From contig NZ_KB900614.1 in the NCBI RefSeq assembly GCF_000379065.1, positions 1,911,049 to 1,975,048 on the forward strand: 64,000 bases of DNA. Reading direction: 5' to 3'. The translations under genes and the position numbers were made by a program. This DNA is from Salinispora mooreana (lineage in GTDB: Bacteria; Actinomycetota; Actinomycetes; Mycobacteriales; Micromonosporaceae). Each line of letters starts with the position of its first letter. The first letter of the stretch is position 1. The notes under the pieces were generated by a model. It was not told the DNA's origin. It saw nothing but the letters and a program-made list of their open reading frames with translations, and made no database searches. Shown here in pieces: positions 56,175 to 64,000 of this stretch.

Positions 56175-57359
56175 TCAGCGCCGCTTGCCACCCGGACGGT
56201 TACCGCCACCGGCGGGGCGCCCACCGCGCGCACCGGTCGGCCGCCTACCCGCCGGCCGTGCCCCCACCTTCGGGGCCGCGCTGGCGAGGGCCGGTGCCTC
56301 CGGGTCGATCTGCTCGTCGGCGTTCTCCGTCGGCCGCGGCGCGCTCTTCGCCGAGCCCTCGCCGCGCTCCAGCGCGGCCCGCCGGGCCAGTACCCGCTTG
56401 TTGTGCGCCTGGATCCGCGGCTCCCGGTTCTTCAGCAGCACCAGCAGCGGGGTGGCCAGGGTGATCGAGGAGAAGAAGGCCACCGCCATCCCGACGAAGA
56501 GCACCAGGCCGAGGTCCTTCAGGGTGCCCGCGCCGAAGAATCCGGCACCGATGAAGAGCAGGCCGCCAACGGGGAGCAGGGCCACGATCGAGGTGTTCAG
56601 CGACCGCATCAGGCTCTGGTTGATCGCCAGGTTGGCCGCCTCGCCGTACGTCTGGTTGCTGTTCGCGGTGATGCCGCGGGTGTTCTCCTGGACCTTGTCG
56701 AAGACCACCACCACGTCGTAGAGGGCGAAGCCCAGGATGGTGAGGAAGCCGATCACCGTCGACGGGGTCACCTCGAAGCCGACCAGCGAGTAGATGCCGG
56801 CGCTGAGGACCAGGTTCATCAGCAGGGAGCTGACCGCACCGACCGCCATCCGCCACTCGAAGCGCAGCACCAGGTAGACCATCACCAGCACGAGGAAGAT
56901 CACCAAACCGAGCACCGCCCGCTCGGTGACCTGGCTACCCCACGCCTGGCTGACCTGCTCGCCGCCGACGTCGCCGACCGGGAGGCCGAACTCCTGGGCT
57001 ACCGCCGCCTTGACCGCGTTGGCCTGCTCCGCGCTGAGCTGCGAGGTACGCATCTCGTAGAAGTCGTCACCGGTACCGCCGACCTTCTGCGCGGTCACCA
57101 CCTCCGCGCCGCCACCCTCAGTGGCCAGCGCGGTGTTGACCGCCTCCTCGGCCTGCTCCAGGGTGCCGACGCTGGCCGGCACCTGGATCGAGTTACCACC
57201 GGCGAACTCGATGCCGAGGTCGAACCGGAGGAACGCGAAGCTCAGCACCGAGATCAGGGCCAGCGCCCCGGCGACGCTGAACCACACCTTGCGACGGCCG
57301 ACAATGTCGAGGCCGGCCTCACCACGGTAGAGGCGACTCGCGAGACCAGCACCGGCCAT
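56175..57359 (-). CDS. secF: Protein translocase subunit SecF
   Basis: Six-helix membrane subunit that with SecD uses the proton gradient to finish protein export. The 394-residue protein has FLRFDLGIEFAGGNSIQV after helix 1, the periplasmic-type domain (TLEQAEEAVNTALATEG, QVSQAWGSQV), then VTPSTVIGFLTILGFALYDVVVVFDKVQENTR, the SecF signature. A 75-residue Pro/Gly/Arg-rich cytosolic tail ends it. ATG at 57359 is one base after the secD stop, and its ribosome site GGAGG lies within secD. Confidence 0.96.
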   Translation of the reverse strand: MAGAGLASRLYRGEAGLDIVGRRKVWFSVAGALALISVLSFAFLRFDLGIEFAGGNSIQVPASVGTLEQAEEAVNTALATEGGGAEVVTAQKVGGTGDDFYEMRTSQLSAEQANAVKAAVAQEFGLPVGDVGGEQVSQAWGSQVTERAVLGLVIFLVLVMVYLVLRFEWRMAVGAVSSLLMNLVLSAGIYSLVGFEVTPSTVIGFLTILGFALYDVVVVFDKVQENTRGITANSNQTYGEAANLAINQSLMRSLNTSIVALLPVGGLLFIGAGFFGAGTLKDLGLVLFVGMAVAFFSSITLATPLLVLLKNREPRIQAHNKRVLARRAALERGEGSAKSAPRPTENADEQIDPEAPALASAAPKVGARPAGRRPTGARGGRPAGGGNRPGGKRR

Positions 57360-57360
57360 C

Positions 57361-59412
57361 TCAGGCCTCCTTCGCGCGCGGGTTGCGGGGCTGGGCCGGC
57401 TTGTCCCGGGCCGGCAACGCCCGGCCGAGGCCGCTGACCCGCGGGGACAGGAACGCCCGGGTGCGGGCGAACATGGTCATGATCGGGTGTCGGAAGAGGA
57501 AGACCACCACCAGGTCGAGGATCGTGGCGAGGCCCAACGCGAAGGCGAAGCCCTTGACCACGCCGACCGAGACGATGTAGAGCACCACCGCGGACATCAG
57601 GGTGATCGCGTTGGCGGAGATGATCGTCCGACGGGCACGGATCCACGCCCGGGACACCGCGCTGCGCGGACTGCGCCCTTCCCGGATCTCGTCCTTGAGT
57701 CGTTCGAAATAGATGACGAAGGAGTCCGCCGCCACACCGAGCGAGACGATCATGCCGGCGATTCCGGCGAGGGTGAGGGTGAATCCGATCTGCCGGCCGA
57801 GAACCACCAACGCACCGAAGACGAGCAGCGCGGAGAGGACCAGGCTCAGGAAGATCACGGAGCCGAGCAGCCGGTAGTAGAAGAACGAGTAGATGATCAC
57901 CAGCAGCATGCCGATACCGGCCGCGAGCAGGCCAGCCCGTAGGTGGCTGGCGCCCAGGGTCGCGGTGACGTTCTGCTGCGCCTGCGGCTCGAAGGTCACC
58001 GGCAGCGCGCCGTAGCGCAGCGTGCTCGCCAGGTCGCTGGCGTCCTGCTGGGTGAAGTTGCCGGTGATCTGCGAGTTGCTGGTCAACACGCCCAGGATCT
58101 CCGGCGAGGAGACGACCTGGTTGTCCAGCACGACGGCGACCCGGCAGTTGCCACTGTCCCCGAGCGCGCTCGGGTCGCAGGCAGCCTGCTCGTTGTTGAA
58201 CGCCTCGCGGGTCAGCGCGGTCCACTTCTCCTGGCCGGAGCCGGTGAAGTCCAGGCTGACCACCCACTGGCTGGTCTGGTCGAGCACGGCGTTGGCGTCG
58301 TTGATGTCGGTGCCGACAACCTTGGCCTGGTCGAGCAGGTACTTGATGCCGCCGAACTCACAGGCGACGACCTGTTGGTCAACGGCGGAGATCGACGCCG
58401 GCGGGCGGGCGTCGAGCTGGGCACAGGTGATCTGCGGGACGTTGAACTGCACCTGGGCCGGGAGCACCGCGATCTCGCGGTCGGTCAGCGATGCGAACGG
58501 CTTGAGCTTCTCGACCAGCGACGGGTCGGTGGCCACATCGGTGGGCGACTGAAGCGCGTTCGCGGCCTCCCAGGCGGCCGCACCGACCTTCTGCTCGACC
58601 GCCCTGCGCTGCTCCTCGATGCTGGCCGGCACCGGGGTGGCGCTGTCGCTCGCCGCCGGTGTCGCGCTGGGCGAGGAGGACGCGCTCGGCGTGGGCGTGA
58701 CGCTCGGCGAGGCCGCGGGGGTCTCGCTCGGCGAGGCCGCGGGGGTCTCGCTCGGCGCCGCGGCACCACCGCCCTCACCGCCGGTCGGCGAGGCCGTGAC
58801 CTGGACGCTGCTCGACGGGGTGGGCGAAGCGCTACCGCTAGCGGACGGCGTGGCGGAACCAGAGGGCGCCGCGGAACCAGACGGCGCCGCGGAGCCAGAC
58901 GGCGCGGCGGAACCAGACGGCGCCGCGGAGCCAGACGGCGCGGCGGAGCCAGACGGCGTGGCGGAGGGGGTGGCGGTCGGGGTCGGCGGCGGGTTCGCCG
59001 CCGCACCACTACCGTCGGCTATCTGGAGCACCTTCCGGAAGCGCAGCTCCGCGGCGCTGCCGACCTCGGTCAGGTCCCGGTTCTCACCGGGAAGGGAGAT
59101 CACGATGTTCCGGTCGCCCTCGGTGACGACCTCGGCCTCGGCGACCCCGAAGGCGTTGACCCGACTCTCGATGATCTGCCGGGCCTCCTCCAGGTTCTCC
59201 GCGGTCGGCGCCTGGCCGTCAACGGTGTTGGTCGCCTCCAGCGTCAGCCGGGTGCCGCCGACCAGGTCGAGACCGAGCTTGGGCTCAAGCCGGTCCTGCC
59301 AGCTACCGCTCGCGCCGCCGCCGAAGAAGACCAGAAGATAGAGGACCACGAAGATGGCCCCAAGCACGGCAAGCTGCCGCCCGGGGCGCATCTGTTTCTG
59401 GGGTGGTGCCAC
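57361..59412 (-). CDS. secD: Protein translocase subunit SecD with a low-complexity repeat insert
   Basis: RND-type partner of SecF. The roughly 683-residue protein has helix 1 (LAVLGAIFVVLYLLVFF), LGLDLVGGTRLTLEA, an Ala/Pro/Ser/Thr-rich segment of about 130 residues, the P1 head (FNVPQITCAQLD, VVSLDFTGSGQEKWTALT), then five helices including GIAGMIVSLGVAADSFVIYFERLKDE. The insert holds six 18-base repeats encoding a Ser-Gly-Ser-Ala-Ala-Pro pattern and makes the protein longer than typical SecD. GTG at 59412 follows AGGAC; a GTG at 59439 is possible. Confidence 0.95.
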   Translation of the reverse strand: MAPPQKQMRPGRQLAVLGAIFVVLYLLVFFGGGASGSWQDRLEPKLGLDLVGGTRLTLEATNTVDGQAPTAENLEEARQIIESRVNAFGVAEAEVVTEGDRNIVISLPGENRDLTEVGSAAELRFRKVLQIADGSGAAANPPPTPTATPSATPSGSAAPSGSAAPSGSAAPSGSAAPSGSAAPSGSATPSASGSASPTPSSSVQVTASPTGGEGGGAAAPSETPAASPSETPAASPSVTPTPSASSSPSATPAASDSATPVPASIEEQRRAVEQKVGAAAWEAANALQSPTDVATDPSLVEKLKPFASLTDREIAVLPAQVQFNVPQITCAQLDARPPASISAVDQQVVACEFGGIKYLLDQAKVVGTDINDANAVLDQTSQWVVSLDFTGSGQEKWTALTREAFNNEQAACDPSALGDSGNCRVAVVLDNQVVSSPEILGVLTSNSQITGNFTQQDASDLASTLRYGALPVTFEPQAQQNVTATLGASHLRAGLLAAGIGMLLVIIYSFFYYRLLGSVIFLSLVLSALLVFGALVVLGRQIGFTLTLAGIAGMIVSLGVAADSFVIYFERLKDEIREGRSPRSAVSRAWIRARRTIISANAITLMSAVVLYIVSVGVVKGFAFALGLATILDLVVVFLFRHPIMTMFARTRAFLSPRVSGLGRALPARDKPAQPRNPRAKEA
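58855..58962 (-). repeat. Six tandem 18-base repeats inside secD
   Basis: Unit GGAACCAGACGGCGCCGC (plus strand) repeats six times with one to three base changes per copy, in frame, coding for a six-residue Ser-Gly-Ser-Ala-Ala-Pro pattern in the extracytoplasmic insert of SecD. The copies are contiguous. Repeat number could vary between strains by slippage without breaking the frame. Confidence 0.9.
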
Positions 59413-59462
59413 GGCTGTCCTGTCTCCCTGTAGGGTCACGCCGCCACGCCAGCGGCGGCTGT

Positions 59463-59481
59463 CGGCCGGGCGAACCGGCCG
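59463..59481 (-). repeat. Hairpin upstream of secD
   Basis: CGGCCGG and CCGGCCG, perfectly complementary, flank the five-base loop GCGAA about 50 bases before the secD start. A TTGACA-like -35 (59574-59579, minus strand) lies further upstream but no convincing -10 pairs with it. The 217-base gap between yajC and secD therefore may hold a separate secD promoter and leader. Confidence 0.4.
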
Positions 59482-59629
59482 AAGCTATGTGGGGGTCGCC
59501 GCAGCGGCGCACGGGTGCCGACGCGGAACGCCACCACACCCTGCACCTACCAAGGGTGGCGGATCGACCCGATTGTCAAATTTTCGTCCAACTCATGCGC
59601 TGCCCGGCCGCCGGAGTGGCGGGCGGGTG

Positions 59630-59968
59630 TCACTCCTTGATTGCGTCCGCGTCGTCGGCCGCCGCCTCGGCGGGCTCTTCCGCCTTGGTGACGACCCGCG
59701 CGATCGCAGGACGGGCGTACCGGGTCTCCACGCCAGGGGCGACCTCCAGCAGCACCGTCTCGTCGTCCACACCGGTGACGGTGCCGTAGAGCCCGCCGAT
59801 GGTGACGACCTCGTCACCGTGCCCCAACGAGGACTGCATGTTCGCCGCCTCTCGGCGCCGCTTCTGCTGCGGACGGATCATCATGAAGTACATGACTCCG
59901 AAGAGCAGGACGATCATAAGGATGGGCGTGAAGCTGCCGGCGCCGCCGCCATCTTGTGCCAAAAGCAC
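59630..59968 (-). CDS. yajC: Preprotein translocase subunit YajC
   Basis: Small membrane partner of SecDF. The 112-residue protein has one N-terminal helix (SFTPILMIVLLFGVMYFMMI, about residues 11-30), the basic RPQQKRRREAA, and the conserved core SSLGHGDEVVTIGGLYGTVTGVDDETVLLEVAPGVETRYARPAIARVV. An acidic tail (EEPAEAAADDADAIKE) ends it. GTG at 59968 with GGGAAGG about ten bases upstream. It precedes secD on the same strand. Confidence 0.93.
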   Translation of the reverse strand: MLLAQDGGGAGSFTPILMIVLLFGVMYFMMIRPQQKRRREAANMQSSLGHGDEVVTIGGLYGTVTGVDDETVLLEVAPGVETRYARPAIARVVTKAEEPAEAAADDADAIKE

Positions 59969-60112
59969 GGTGGTAAAACCTTCCCATTGGCCCTCATACC
60001 GGCACGAGGGCACCGGGGTGAAGGCGATTTCTCACATCTGTACAGACCGCGGCGAGTCTAGTCGGTCCACCTGGGAACACCGAATGCGGCACAGATCACG
60101 TTCGCATCACGG

Positions 60113-61171
60113 CTAATCAGGCTCCACCGAGAACAGGTCACCCGCGGGAGGAGCATCCGGACCAAATGTACCATTCGGCGGCGTACGCCCCAGGTGGTGC
60201 CAGGCCGCCTCGGTGGCGACCCGACCACGCGGTGTTCGGGCGAGGAGACCGGCCCGCACCAGGAACGGCTCACAGACCTCCTCCACCGTGTCCGGCTGCT
60301 CCCCCACCGCCACCGCCAGCGTGGAGAGGCCGACCGGACCACCCCGAAACAGATCCACGAGCGCGGTGAGCACCGCTCGGTCCAGCCGGTCCAGCCCCAA
60401 CGCGTCCACGTCGTACACGGTGAGTGCCGCCTGCGCGGTCTCCCGGGTAACCACGCCGTCGGCCCGGACCTCGGCGAAGTCACGCACCCGGCGCAGCAGT
60501 CGGTTGGCGATCCGGGGAGTGCCCCGCGCGCGGCCGGAGATCTCGGCCGCGCCGTCGGCAGTGATCGGCACGCCGAGGATGCGGGCCGAGCGGTTCAGCA
60601 GCCGCTCCAGGTCGGCCGGGGAGTAGAAGTCCAGGTGCGCGACGAAGCCGAACCGGTCCCGCATCGGGCCGGTGAGCAGCCCGGCGCGGGTGGTCGCCCC
60701 CACCAGGGTGAACGGCTCCACGTCCAACGGGATGGCGGTCGCGCCGGGACCCTTGCCCACCACCACGTCAACCCGGAAGTCCTCCATCGCGCTGTAGAGG
60801 AGCTCCTCCGCCGGCCGGGCGATCCGGTGAACCTCGTCGATGAAGAGCACATCCCCCTCGCCGAGACTGGTCAGGATGGCCGCCAGATCACCGGAACGCT
60901 CGATCGCCGGGCCGCTGGTCACCCGGATGCTGGTGCCAAGCTCAGCGGCGACGATATTGGCCAGGCTGGTCTTACCCAGCCCCGGTGGGCCCGACAGGAG
61001 GATGTGATCGGGGGGGCTGCCGCGGCGTAGCGCGCCCTGGAGCAGCAGATCGAGCTGATCCCGAACCCGCTCCTGCGCGATGAAATCGGCCAGCCGGCGC
61101 GGCCGGACGCTGGCCTCCGCGTCCCGCTCGGCGTCGTTCACATACGCCGACACCAGATTGTCACCCGTCAT
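60113..61171 (-). CDS. ruvB: Holliday junction branch-migration ATPase RuvB
   Basis: Hexameric AAA+ motor that drives branch migration with RuvA. The 352-residue protein has [25 protein letters not shown], Walker [18 protein letters not shown] around residue 62, Walker [17 protein letters not shown], sensor [19 protein letters not shown], and a C-terminal winged helix ([20 protein letters not shown]). ATG at 61171 lies 55 bases after the ruvA stop. Confidence 0.97.
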   Translation of the reverse strand: MTGDNLVSAYVNDAERDAEASVRPRRLADFIAQERVRDQLDLLLQGALRRGSPPDHILLSGPPGLGKTSLANIVAAELGTSIRVTSGPAIERSGDLAAILTSLGEGDVLFIDEVHRIARPAEELLYSAMEDFRVDVVVGKGPGATAIPLDVEPFTLVGATTRAGLLTGPMRDRFGFVAHLDFYSPADLERLLNRSARILGVPITADGAAEISGRARGTPRIANRLLRRVRDFAEVRADGVVTRETAQAALTVYDVDALGLDRLDRAVLTALVDLFRGGPVGLSTLAVAVGEQPDTVEEVCEPFLVRAGLLARTPRGRVATEAAWHHLGRTPPNGTFGPDAPPAGDLFSVEPD

Positions 61172-61226
61172 CCCGACTCCTCACCCATGACCCGGATGCG
61201 GTCGCCCGACGCACTCCGCCCACCCG

Positions 61227-61829
61227 TCACCGGGTCCGGCCCAACAGCCGAATCGCCTGCCGGAGCAGGACCGGGACCGGGGGCGCCTCCCCCTCCACCG
61301 TCTCCGCCACCGCGGCGACCGCCTGATCCGCCTGCGCCGCCGTCCAGCCGAGCCCGACCAGGGCCTGACGCACCTGTTCCGGCCAGTTGCCGCTCGTGAC
61401 GCCGGCCGCGGCGTCGGCACCGACCGGGGCCGGACCGATCCGGTCCCGCAGCTCCAGCACGAGCCGCTCGGCGCCCTTCTTGCCGATCCCCGGCACCCGG
61501 GTCAACGCGGCGACGTCGGCGTTGGCGATGGCCGCCCGGACCGCCTCCGGCGCGTGCACCGCGAGGACGGCCTGGGCCAGTCGGGGGCCGACTCCGCTGG
61601 CCGTCTGCAAGAGCTCGAACAGGGCCTTGGCGTCGTCGTCGGCGAACCCGTAGAGGGTCAGCGAATCCTCCCGGACGACCAGGCTGGTGGCGAGGCGGGC
61701 CGGCTGGCCCACGCGCAGGTCGGCGATCGTGCCCGGCGCACACTGCACCGCCAGGCCCACCCCGCCGACCTCCACGACGGCGTGGTCGGGACCGGTCGCG
61801 GTCACCACCCCCCGGACGCTGGCGATCAT
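61227..61829 (-). CDS. ruvA: Holliday junction DNA-binding subunit RuvA
   Basis: Tetrameric junction binder that loads RuvB. The 200-residue protein has [29 protein letters not shown] (OB fold), the helix-hairpin-helix region [18 protein letters not shown] and [24 protein letters not shown], and the C-terminal RuvB-binding three-helix domain ([22 protein letters not shown]). ATG at 61829 overlaps the ruvC stop by four bases. Confidence 0.97.
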   Translation of the reverse strand: MIASVRGVVTATGPDHAVVEVGGVGLAVQCAPGTIADLRVGQPARLATSLVVREDSLTLYGFADDDAKALFELLQTASGVGPRLAQAVLAVHAPEAVRAAIANADVAALTRVPGIGKKGAERLVLELRDRIGPAPVGADAAAGVTSGNWPEQVRQALVGLGWTAAQADQAVAAVAETVEGEAPPVPVLLRQAIRLLGRTR

Positions 61830-62353
61830 CGGCCTCCTCCTCGTCGGGCCCGGTCGGCGGCGGTCGCCAACTTCGAGCGGGTGCCACCGCGCCACACGTG
61901 GCAGATGGCCAGAGCCAGGGCGTCGGCGGCGTCGGCCGGGCGGGGCGGGGCGGAGAGCCGCAGCAGCCGTGTCACCATCGCGGTCATCTGGGCCTTGTCG
62001 GCCTGGCCGGAGCCGGTCACCGCCGCCTTCACCTCGCTCGGAGTGTAGGTCTGCACCGGCAGGCCCGCCCGCGCCCCGGCGAGAACGGCGACCCCGCTGG
62101 CCTGCGCCGTGCCCATCACCGTGCGGACATTGTGCTGGCTGAACACCCGCTCGACAGCCACGCTGTCCGGCCGGTGCTCGACCACCAGGGCGGTGAGTAA
62201 GCGGTCCAGGGTCAACAGGCGCAGCGGCAACTCGTCATCGGGATCGGTCTGGACGACGTGGTAGGCGACCAATGTGCAGGGACGCCCCGGCACTCCCTCG
62301 ACCACGCCGACCCCGCACCGGGTCAGCCCCGGGTCAACGCCGAGCACGCGCAC
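61826..62353 (-). CDS. ruvC: Holliday junction resolvase RuvC
   Basis: Dimeric endonuclease that cuts Holliday junctions. The 175-residue protein begins [20 protein letters not shown] with the first catalytic Asp (residue 7), then [24 protein letters not shown] with the Glu, and [16 protein letters not shown] with the last Asp pair. GTG at 62353 lies five bases after GGAGGAGG, which excludes longer starts. A possible LexA box lies 25 bases upstream, fitting DNA-damage control of ruvCAB. Confidence 0.97.
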   Translation of the reverse strand: MRVLGVDPGLTRCGVGVVEGVPGRPCTLVAYHVVQTDPDDELPLRLLTLDRLLTALVVEHRPDSVAVERVFSQHNVRTVMGTAQASGVAVLAGARAGLPVQTYTPSEVKAAVTGSGQADKAQMTAMVTRLLRLSAPPRPADAADALALAICHVWRGGTRSKLATAADRARRGGGR

Positions 62354-62377
62354 GCCGCCTCCTCCCCGACCCGCCAG

Positions 62378-62393
62378 CAGTACGTGTGTTCGA
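62378..62393 (-). promoter_or_regulatory. Candidate LexA (SOS) box upstream of ruvC
   Basis: The 16-mer CAGTAC-GTGT-GTTCGA matches nine of the 12 defined bases of the actinobacterial LexA box TCGAAC-N4-GTTCGA: the right half is perfect and the left half is 3 of 6. It ends 25 bases before the ruvC start, where such boxes lie in mycobacteria. Confidence 0.5.
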
Positions 62394-62451
62394 CACCCTA
62401 CCGAGATCGTCGGAGCCGCACCCGGCGGGACACGCCGGAGCCCGACGGCGG

Positions 62452-62468
62452 TCCCGGCGCCGCCGGGA
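62452..62468. repeat. 17-base perfect palindrome in the ruvC / dehydrogenase divergent gap
   Basis: TCCCGGCG and CGCCGGGA flank a single C. It lies between the divergent ruvC and 3-hydroxybutyrate dehydrogenase genes, about 97 bases before the latter. Operator or cruciform role is unproven. Confidence 0.5.
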
Positions 62469-62564
62469 TTCGCCCGATGTCGACTGCGCCCACACCGCAC
62501 CGACGACGAGTATGTGCCGCTACCCCATGTGCGCCCGACCGTACAGGTCGTAGTTTCATGCGCC

Positions 62565-63347
62565 ATGACGGCAGATCCGAGGACGACCCCCCACGTCGTA
62601 CAGGTCGATCTCACCGGCCGAACCGCCCTGGTGACCGGGGGCGGCAGCGGCATCGGGCGGACGTGCGCGCGACGACTCGGCGCCGCCGGCGCCACCGTGG
62701 TGGTGGTGGACCGGGACCTCATCGCCGCCCGGACGGTCGCCGCCGAAGTGGGCGGCCGGGCCGTCGGCGCCGACCTGGCGGACCCGGAGACGGTCAACCG
62801 CCTCGACACCAAGGTCGACATCGTGGTCAACAACGCCGGACTCCAGCACGTCGCCCCGCTCCCGGAGTTCGCCGTAGAACGCTTCGAACACCTGCACCGG
62901 GTGATGGTCGAAGCCCCGTTCCTGGTCATCCGCCGGGCCCTGCCGCACATGTACGCCGCCGGCTGGGGACGCATCGTCAACATCTCCTCGGTGCACGGGC
63001 TGCGCGCCTCGCCGTACAAGGCGGCGTACGTCTCGGCGAAACACGCATTGGAGGGTCTGTCCAAGGTGGTCGCGTTGGAGGGGGCCGCGCACGGCGTGAC
63101 CGCCAACTGCGTCAACCCGGCGTACGTGCGCACCGCGCTGGTGCAGCGCCAGATCGCCGACCAGGCCGCCCGCCACGGCATCCCGGAAGCCGAGGTCGTC
63201 GAGAAGATCATGCTGGGCCGGGCGGCCATCAAGCGGCTACTCGAACCGGAGGAGGTGGCCGAGTTGGTGGCGTACCTGTGCTCACCACCGGCGGCGTTCA
63301 TCACCGGCGCGTCCATCGCTCTCGACGGGGGGTGGACGGCGAACTAG
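62565..63347 (+). CDS. 3-hydroxybutyrate dehydrogenase (short-chain dehydrogenase)
   Basis: Oxidises (R)-3-hydroxybutyrate to acetoacetate with NAD+, in ketone-body or polyhydroxybutyrate breakdown. The 260-residue protein has the Rossmann motif [23 protein letters not shown], the catalytic Ser/Tyr/Lys in [24 protein letters not shown], and the family-specific C-terminal half ([38 protein letters not shown] through DGGWTAN). ATG at 62565 has no ribosome site, but TAGTTT at 62551-62556 could be a -10 box, so the mRNA may be nearly leaderless. Its TAG stop abuts the insertion-sequence end. Confidence 0.88.
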   Translation: MTADPRTTPHVVQVDLTGRTALVTGGGSGIGRTCARRLGAAGATVVVVDRDLIAARTVAAEVGGRAVGADLADPETVNRLDTKVDIVVNNAGLQHVAPLPEFAVERFEHLHRVMVEAPFLVIRRALPHMYAAGWGRIVNISSVHGLRASPYKAAYVSAKHALEGLSKVVALEGAAHGVTANCVNPAYVRTALVQRQIADQAARHGIPEAEVVEKIMLGRAAIKRLLEPEEVAELVAYLCSPPAAFITGASIALDGGWTAN

Positions 63348-64000
63348 TGTCCCGCGCCAGAAATTCGTTGAATAACTGTAGGATTGGTGGGTGGCGCGTA
63401 GAGGTCGGCCGGTGGCCGTGGTGACGTTGACCGATGAGGAACGCGCGACGTTGGTGCGTTGGTCACGGCGGGCCAAGTCGTCGCAGGCCCTGGCTCAGCG
63501 GTGTCGGATCGTGTTGGGCTGCGCGGAAGGCAAGTCCAATCAGGATGTTGCCGCGGAGCTGGGGATCTGGCCGCAGACGGTGGGCAAGTGGCGTAACCGG
63601 TTCGTGGCCCGCCGGTTGGAGGGCCTGGTTGACCAGCCCCGGCCGGGCGCACCACGCACGATCGGTGATGAGCAGGTCGAGCAGGTCGTGGCCGCTACCT
63701 TGGAGCGCACACCGACCGACGCCACGCACTGGTCGCGGGCGTCGATGGCGGCCGAGTCCGGGCTGTCGCGCTCGACGGTGGGCCGGATCTGGAAGGCCTT
63801 CGGCCTTCAGCCCCACCGGGTAGAGACGTTCAAGCTGTCGAACGACCCGCAGTTCATCGACAAGGTCCGTGACGTGGTCGGGCTGTATCTGGACCCGCCG
63901 GAGCGTGCGCTGGTGCTGTGCGTGGACGAGAAGTCCCAGATTCAGGCCCTCGACAGATCGGCGCCGGTGCTGCCGATGATGCCCGGCCTGCCCGAGCGGC
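63345..64000 (+). mobile_element. IS630-family insertion sequence, left part (cut by window edge)
   Basis: The element begins at or near the TA of the dehydrogenase stop codon, followed by GTGTCCCGCGCCAGAAATTC as a likely left end. IS630 elements insert at TA and duplicate it. Only the transposase gene's first two thirds and the left end are visible; the right end and its repeat lie beyond 64000, so the boundaries cannot be proved here. Confidence 0.65.
63391..64000 (+). CDS. IS630-family transposase (incomplete at window edge)
   Basis: At least 203 residues without a stop to the window end. The N-terminal half has two helix-turn-helix segments (LAQRCRIVLGCAEGKSNQDVAAELGIWPQTVGKWRNRFVARRLEGLVDQPRPGAPR and WSRASMAAESGLSRSTVGRIWKAFGLQPHRVETFKLSNDPQF), then the start of the DDE nuclease domain: ERALVLCVDEKSQIQALDRSAP, where VDEKSQ holds the first catalytic Asp. 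GTG at 63391 is the likely start, preceded by GGATTGGTGG. Some relatives use two frames; nothing in the visible part requires that. Confidence 0.9.
   Translation, partial: MARRGRPVAVVTLTDEERATLVRWSRRAKSSQALAQRCRIVLGCAEGKSNQDVAAELGIWPQTVGKWRNRFVARRLEGLVDQPRPGAPRTIGDEQVEQVVAATLERTPTDATHWSRASMAAESGLSRSTVGRIWKAFGLQPHRVETFKLSNDPQFIDKVRDVVGLYLDPPERALVLCVDEKSQIQALDRSAPVLPMMPGLPER

Noticed and set aside
58855..58962. Tandem repeats as a CRISPR array
   Set aside because: Units are contiguous without spacers, are 18 bases, and stay in frame inside secD.

Overview
The window is GC-rich (about 70 %) actinobacterial chromosome. The sporulation regulator BldD, the actinobacterial host factor mIHF, a stand-alone pyrR and the order of core genes all point to a mycelial actinomycete, most likely Micromonosporaceae (Micromonospora/Salinispora type). 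The family assignment is inference from protein wording and gene order, not a database match.

Layout. (1) 1-14 kb, minus strand: a pyrimidine operon pyrR-pyrB-pyrC-carA-carB-pyrD, then bioA, pyrF, mihF, a degenerate guanylate kinase gene, rpoZ, coaBC and the start of metK. A PyrR-type RNA loop overlaps the pyrR ribosome binding site. (2) 14.2-14.7 kb: bldD on the plus strand, ending in a strong terminator. (3) 14.8-19.1 kb, minus: nusB, efp, aroQ, aroB, aroK, aroC, read in the order aroC to nusB. (4) 19.3-33.1 kb: an accessory block. It holds a plus-strand Na+/H+ antiporter, a DUF1990 gene in AT-richer DNA, and a ten-gene minus-strand cell-surface polysaccharide cluster: family 2 glycosyltransferase, split Alg13/Alg14-like transferase, kinase-like protein, sulfotransferase, Wzx, Wzy/ligase, Wzz with a dead ATPase domain, acetyltransferase and a secreted propeller protein. 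(5) 33.3-39.3 kb, minus: aroE, mltG, ruvX, alaS and two small membrane proteins. (6) 39.5-45.4 kb: a 766-residue proline-rich membrane protein, rarA, an MFS transporter and its winged-helix regulator. (7) 45.5-50.7 kb: aspS, an acyl-ACP desaturase, hisS and a metallo-beta-lactamase hydrolase. (8) 50.9-52.7 kb, plus: two tandem membrane-anchored cyclophilins. (9) 52.8-62.4 kb, minus: relA, apt, secF, secD, yajC, ruvB, ruvA, ruvC (transcribed ruvC to relA). (10) 62.6-64 kb, plus: a 3-hydroxybutyrate dehydrogenase and an IS630-type transposase that runs off the end.

Most of this is a conserved actinobacterial backbone for recombination, protein export, stringent response, aminoacylation, shikimate and pyrimidine synthesis. 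The main accessory feature is the polysaccharide block, which separates aroE from aroC, genes that lie close together in related actinomycetes. Its Wzx/Wzy/Wzz logic plus a sulfotransferase and an acetyltransferase suggests a sulfated or acylated exopolysaccharide. No initiating sugar-phosphate transferase is present here. No tRNA, rRNA or CRISPR array was seen. Several intergenic regions carry inverted repeats that look regulatory: pyrR leader, bldD, desaturase, winged-helix regulator, aspS, relA, apt, and a possible LexA box at ruvC.
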